The notes under the pieces: generated by a model
Told to the model about the DNA's origin: nothing
Database searches by the model: none
What the model saw: the letters and a program-made list of their open reading frames with translations, nothing else
Assembly (NCBI GenBank): GCA_015143735.1
Contig: VKHC01000664.1
Span: 1 to 10,301, forward strand
Length of the DNA: 10,301 bases
Direction: 5' to 3'
Origin: Synura sp. LO234KE
Taxonomy: Eukaryota > Sar > Synurophyceae > Synurales > Mallomonadaceae
Shown here: in pieces, positions 7,009-10,301 of the stretch
How the letters are laid out: each line of letters opens with the position of its first letter
Position numbering within the stretch: position 1 is the first letter of the stretch
Position numbers and translations under genes: made by a program

Positions 7009-7036
7009 ATGAGCTTACGTATGTATGTAAGCTTAT
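7009..7036. repeat. Stem-loop with arms of about 10 bp
   Basis: ATGAGCTTAC (7009-7018) pairs with GTAAGCTTAT (7027-7036) with one G-T pair; the core AGCTTAC/GTAAGCT is exact. The spacer GTATGTAT is itself partly self-complementary, so the stem may continue inward. Confidence 0.7.
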
Positions 7037-7559
7037 ACGCCGTAGCCATGCCGGAGGTTAAGACTTTTATGCGGAGCGCCTGGTGTTACTGGAACTTTTG
7101 TCGAGAGTTCACTCCAGCTGAAAGTTATCGACGGCAGAGACCATCGGCACCAACCATGACGTTAGGAAGCTTCATGAGTTAGTGAGAATTTAAAAAATTA
7201 TAATTAGTAGTTTATTCCAAAGCAAGCTGAAGTCTCCATGGCTCAGAGCACCGGTCCGGGTGATCCGCTTCTTCCCAATCTTGCAGTAAATATTTTTGAA
7301 CGTGGGGACTCGTCTCTTTTCAATGGTTAGCCCGGTGGGCTCATATGGTTAACTCGGAGAGACCTTAGTAGATCCCTGTGGGTACCATTCATTACGGACC
7401 GGAGGCACGTGACTAGGAGGGAGGGGTGCACAGCGAGAACAACTTCGGGAGTGGCGATCTACCTAATACTTGACTGGGTCCGCTTCCATAGCGCTTGCCC
7501 GATCTTGACTTCCGACGCCTGCAAAAACATTTAAACTAGAATCGGACTGCGTCTCACGA

Positions 7560-8960
7560 GGATCAAAGGTCGGTGTGGGCAGTACACTTTCTTCTACGGC
7601 AGGCGAATTTATTTCCCCACCTCGTCCCGCTCCGCACCCTTACCGCACTTGATGTCATACCCGGAGTTCGAATGTCCGGTCTTGTTGCGTGTGGTCGTTT
7701 CTTCACCTTGGTCCCTTACCTTCACGCCGGCAGCCTCCACTCCGTGTTCAGCAGGACTCACTTCAACCACAATATATCCGTACTCATCACTTCCATAAGT
7801 ACGGTGAGCGATTTGCTACACTGGTTACCCAAGGGAACCTGATTAACCTGTCATCCATGCAACAGAACCTCTCGAAAGTCCCCTCCTTCCAGGACATGCC
7901 TGGCACCTCTCCGACAGCTTATTTCTCTCTCACTCAAAACGGGTCACCGAGGTTCTCCAAGTATTCCATCAATTTTCCTCGTGAAATATCTGTTTAACAT
8001 TCTGTACAGACTCTTGTGGTTTCCCCAGGCTTAACAGAGGACGGACCTTCATGTGAATCATGAGTCCACAGATGCAGACTTCTGGTTTCTCATCATGCTC
8101 AGTCCTAAAAATGCGTTGTCGGCTTTGTGGTAGAGCCTGTCCTCTGGCTCTCTCATCCCTGTAGACACTACCCCTCCCCAGCCTTCTTGCTTCGGCATTT
8201 TCTTCCTACAACGGTGGTGTACCGGTAATTTTTCTTCCTCCCTTCTAAACACATCGGTCGACCCGAGAAGAGTAGCTCCTATCCTCAGTGACTCTCCCTG
8301 TTCCAGACACTCACAGCTCTCTCCCACCTCGGGAAAGGATCTCATCAAATCTTGGATTGCATGTGCGCTCAGGATTCTCTTCTCTCCAAAATTTTCTCGC
8401 TCTGTGGAGTTGCGTTCCCGGCATTTGACTTTTTGTGTCCCCTTATGACGCCCATTGCTAAAACAGTAGGCACCTTGAACCTACCGAGAGCAGCTTAGCT
8501 CCTGTGAGATCAAACCCACCGAGCTATTTTCCTGTCCGTGATCTCTGTGCCTCATGGCAAGGAGACCGGAGGTGGATGATTCTCTTGGCGGCGTCATCAT
8601 CGCTTTCCTGGGCTAATCCTAAGTAAAAACCTTACAAACATAATCGGAAACTTTCTGGGAAGACTTCGTAGAGTGGCTTCAGCGAATGTTTTGGAATACA
8701 AGACCTCGTCATCGGTCTTTTCACTCTGGGAGCTCACTGGAATCCTTAACGCCACGTGGTCACGGGCATGTCTCTATCCTATGCTTTGGACCCTCGTGTA
8801 CCCCCCCCCGTCTCAGAGCATTCATATCTTCCCCGGTGCAAAATGGCACAGGAGGGATATTTCCTCAAATTTCCCTTTTTGTTAAATAACCCGGGTTCAA
8901 GACAAATGAAGACTTACCCCTCAAAGTCTAAGCAATCAAAATCTGCATTCAGACACTACC
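7560..8960. other. Pyrimidine-rich strand block without a recognisable gene
   Basis: The + strand is C+T-rich for about 1.4 kb; three hand-counted 60-base lines gave about 60, 65 and 68% pyrimidine. Stops (TAA, TAG, TGA) are purine-rich, so this composition alone produces long + frames (7573-7842, 7689-7997, 8673-8885, 8756-8983), and all three + frames are open at 8750-8881. The minus strand gives a purine-rich ATG-started frame at 8058-8345 coding an acidic/basic mixed product with no recognised domain. On the minus strand around 7600-7800 there is another open stretch of about 65 codons. A run of nine C lies at 8801-8809 and a 10-bp palindrome AACCCGGGTT at 8888-8897. I consider the frames compositional, possibly the remains of an old transposon or transcript. 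Confidence 0.45.
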
Positions 8961-9061
8961 CATCTCGATATGGCGAAATGTGACCCATCGATTCGCGACC
9001 AAATTTCTCTACCCCACTCATCTTTCGTACGGGCCTCCGATAAGGGTCTACTTCACAAACG

Positions 9062-9588
9062 CTATGGGACCGTATCAACAACGTGCTCGGTCTAAACAAT
9101 TTGCATTAGATGGGGCATGTGAAGACCTTTGATAAAATTGACCTTTGATAAAATTGCCCTTGGTGGATTAATATCTCGTCTCCGTTCTAAAGATATCATC
9201 AAGCCCGTTTAATCCCGTTTTCTCCCATTCTTTTTACTTTTACCGTTTTTCTTTACAACAGCCTGAAAGTGTCCCCAGCTCTCGTGGCGAGAGTCGCACA
9301 GAGTAGACATCAGGTTAGAAGAGGATTGCGTTCACGGACGGATTTGGCACCTTTGCCATCTTAACTCCGTGCGACTCCCGACACGAGCGCTGAAGGCATT
9401 TAAACCTGTTAAACAAACGTTGTACAGAAAAACAGTAAAATTTTGAAAGAACGGGAAAAGTGGAATTGTGGATATCTTATGGACGGAGACGAGATATAAC
9501 TAGTCAAGGATGGCTGTCAAAGTTCTTCACATGCACCATCTAATTGCAAAATGTTTGGACCGAGCACATTGCTGATACCAAGATATAG
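9062..9588. mobile_element. Large foldback (long inverted repeat), possible non-autonomous element
   Basis: The left arm (9062-9304) and right arm (9364-9588, reverse-complemented) align along their whole length. Matching blocks include GTGCTCGGT at 9083, GCATGTGAAGA at 9115-9125 (partner 9524-9534), the exact 15-mer ATATCTCGTCTCCGT at 9171-9185 (partner 9483-9497), a GTTTTTCT/TACAAC block near 9245-9258, and GAGTCGCAC at 9291-9299 (partner 9369-9377). By eye about 70-80% of aligned positions match outside gaps. The loop is about 59 nt. The left arm has one extra copy of a 16-bp unit, and the right arm an extra 8 nt or so. There is no transposase frame, so if this is a transposon it is non-autonomous. 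An inverted duplication is the main alternative. The repeat itself is certain; its mobile nature is inference. Confidence 0.6.
9124..9155 (+). repeat. Perfect 16-bp tandem duplication in the left arm
   Basis: GACCTTTGATAAAATT occurs twice back to back (9124-9139 and 9140-9155). The right arm of the foldback has only one diverged counterpart, so the duplication arose in the left arm after the two arms separated. Confidence 0.85.
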
Positions 9589-10301
9589 ACCACAACGTAT
9601 AATAAAACTGTAACTCTTTTTTTAAAACGCATCGACAAATATATTTCATAGCTAAATATTTCTGGAAATTTTTAAAGTTATGATAAGCAAAGGAGGGAAC
9701 GTTTTCTTTTTTCTGTTCCACTCAACGGACTTGTGCGATCACAACTTCCACTTCTGTCAGTATTCCGACATGTGTGTCGACGAGCTCAAACTGAAGCTGT
9801 CTATACCTACAAAAACTACACCGACGACTCAGACCTTGAGAAGCGGTTGCTCGAGGGGGTGTTCCAGTTATAAACATCAAAGAAAGACAACTGCATTTGT
9901 CTCTGGGAAACTAAAACAGTCATGAACTCGCTGCATTTGACCAAGTTCTTCTTCCTTCAATTAATTCTATTTTTTAGAAAATCGGCTCGTTAATTCTAAA
10001 GTTTGTATATGAATGGCCTCCCATGAACCATGAGGCAAGTCCCGTTGCACCGAGTAGGAGGAACCGAGGGGCTACCTAGGGTGCAAGGATTTAATCACTA
10101 TATCACCACCATCAGGAAGAAGAGAAGACCGAAGCGCTCCTCAACCTTAGCTGACAGTTTGTCTACGGAATCAACAGTATATGACCTGCAAAGCGACAGG
10201 GTCTTCACAGGCGCGCCAGCAAAGTTTCTTCGGTGAAGGGCTCGCTCGTGGTGTCCCTCACTCTAGACCTACACCCTCCCCCGTTTCTTAACAATACTGT
10301 T
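9589..10301. other. Stretch with two short unassigned frames
   Basis: Two ATG-started + frames are present. The one at 9680-9925 (81 codons) has an aromatic start (FFFLF, then His/Cys-rich) and a Thr/Ser/Lys-rich tail. The other, at 10030-10236, is listed separately. A 12-mer AGCTAAATATTT at 9651-9662 also occurs at 6846-6857. Nothing else is supported, and the window ends without a clear boundary. Confidence 0.4.
10030..10236 (+). other. Unassigned ATG-started open frame, 68 residues, basic cluster
   Basis: The frame begins at ATG 10030 and ends at TGA 10234-10236. It carries a basic cluster RKKRRPKRS at about residues 29-37, resembling a nuclear-localisation-type motif, followed by a Ser/Thr-rich segment (TLADSLSTESTVYD). 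No domain is recognised. Basic clusters arise easily from purine-rich DNA such as the AGGAAGAAGAGAAGA run here, so this is weak evidence of function. Confidence 0.1.

Larger units (their letters stand above)
6709..7559. other. Stretch without a recognisable gene; AGCT cluster and hairpins
   Basis: Besides the AGCT cluster (6721-6885) and the stem-loops at 6947-7036, there is a hairpin AGCCC-GGT-GGGCT at 7329-7341, framed by two ATGGTTA copies. No open frame of note is present. Confidence 0.5.

Noticed and set aside
7662-7678. tRNA T-arm-like sequence: CGGAG stem, TTCGAAT loop, near-complementary GTCCG
   Set aside because: The acceptor strand that would follow has no complementary partner about 65-75 nt upstream, and no A-box or anticodon arm fits.
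7573-7997. Two overlapping + frames in the pyrimidine block
   Set aside because: Compositional openness. The translations are Ser/Leu/Pro/His-rich with no motif and start at non-ATG or poorly supported codons.
8750-8881. All three + strand frames open together
   Set aside because: Explained by pyrimidine-rich composition, which removes stop codons; none of the translations shows a domain.
6846-9662. Shared 12-mer AGCTAAATATTT at 6846-6857 and 9651-9662
   Set aside because: AT-rich and short, and flanking bases do not match, so no dispersed repeat is supported.
1-10301. CRISPR array, bacterial operon, integron or prophage
   Set aside because: No regularly spaced repeats, no tightly packed co-directional frames, no recognisable integrase, transposase or phage protein, and frames too short for prokaryotic coding density.

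Overview
The window looks like non-coding or relic nuclear DNA of a eukaryote, most likely an animal. That is an inference from what is missing: no long open frame, no operon-like gene packing, no ribosome-binding-site pattern, no tRNA or rRNA gene, and no protein family I can recognise. GC content is moderate and patchy: AT-rich at about 5100-5700, GC-richer at about 3720-3960, and C+T-rich on the + strand at about 7560-8960. The longest open frames are about 100-145 codons, near what chance gives in 10 kb, so every open frame listed is an unassigned candidate and not a gene call.

Layout. 1-1342: featureless, with one open frame at 155-529. 1343-1615 (-): a 90-residue ATG-started frame. 2085-2184: a compact cluster of nested inverted and direct repeats. 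2966-3244 (-): a 92-residue ATG-started frame, with short direct repeats inside and beside it. 3548-3982: a 432-bp block open on both strands in codon-aligned register. 4057-4129: three inverted repeats in a row. 5392-5694 (+): an AT-rich frame with a hydrophobic start, followed at 5766-5843 by three overlapping or adjacent hairpins. 6164-6708 (+): two overlapping frames in a -1 relation. 6721-6885: a cluster of AGCT motifs. 6947-7036: two stem-loops. 7560-8960: a pyrimidine-rich strand block. 9062-9588: a large foldback. 9589-10301: two short ATG-started frames.

The best-supported object is the foldback at 9062-9588. Its left arm (9062-9304) and right arm (9364-9588) are diverged inverted copies around a loop of about 59 nt. 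The match runs through many separate blocks, including an exact 15-mer, and one arm carries a private 16-bp tandem duplication. It could be a foldback or MITE-like transposon, an old inverted duplication, or the source of a long hairpin RNA. The sequence alone does not decide between these. I see no evidence that the open frames cooperate in a pathway, and I did not find a recognisable defence, mobile or biosynthetic gene system.
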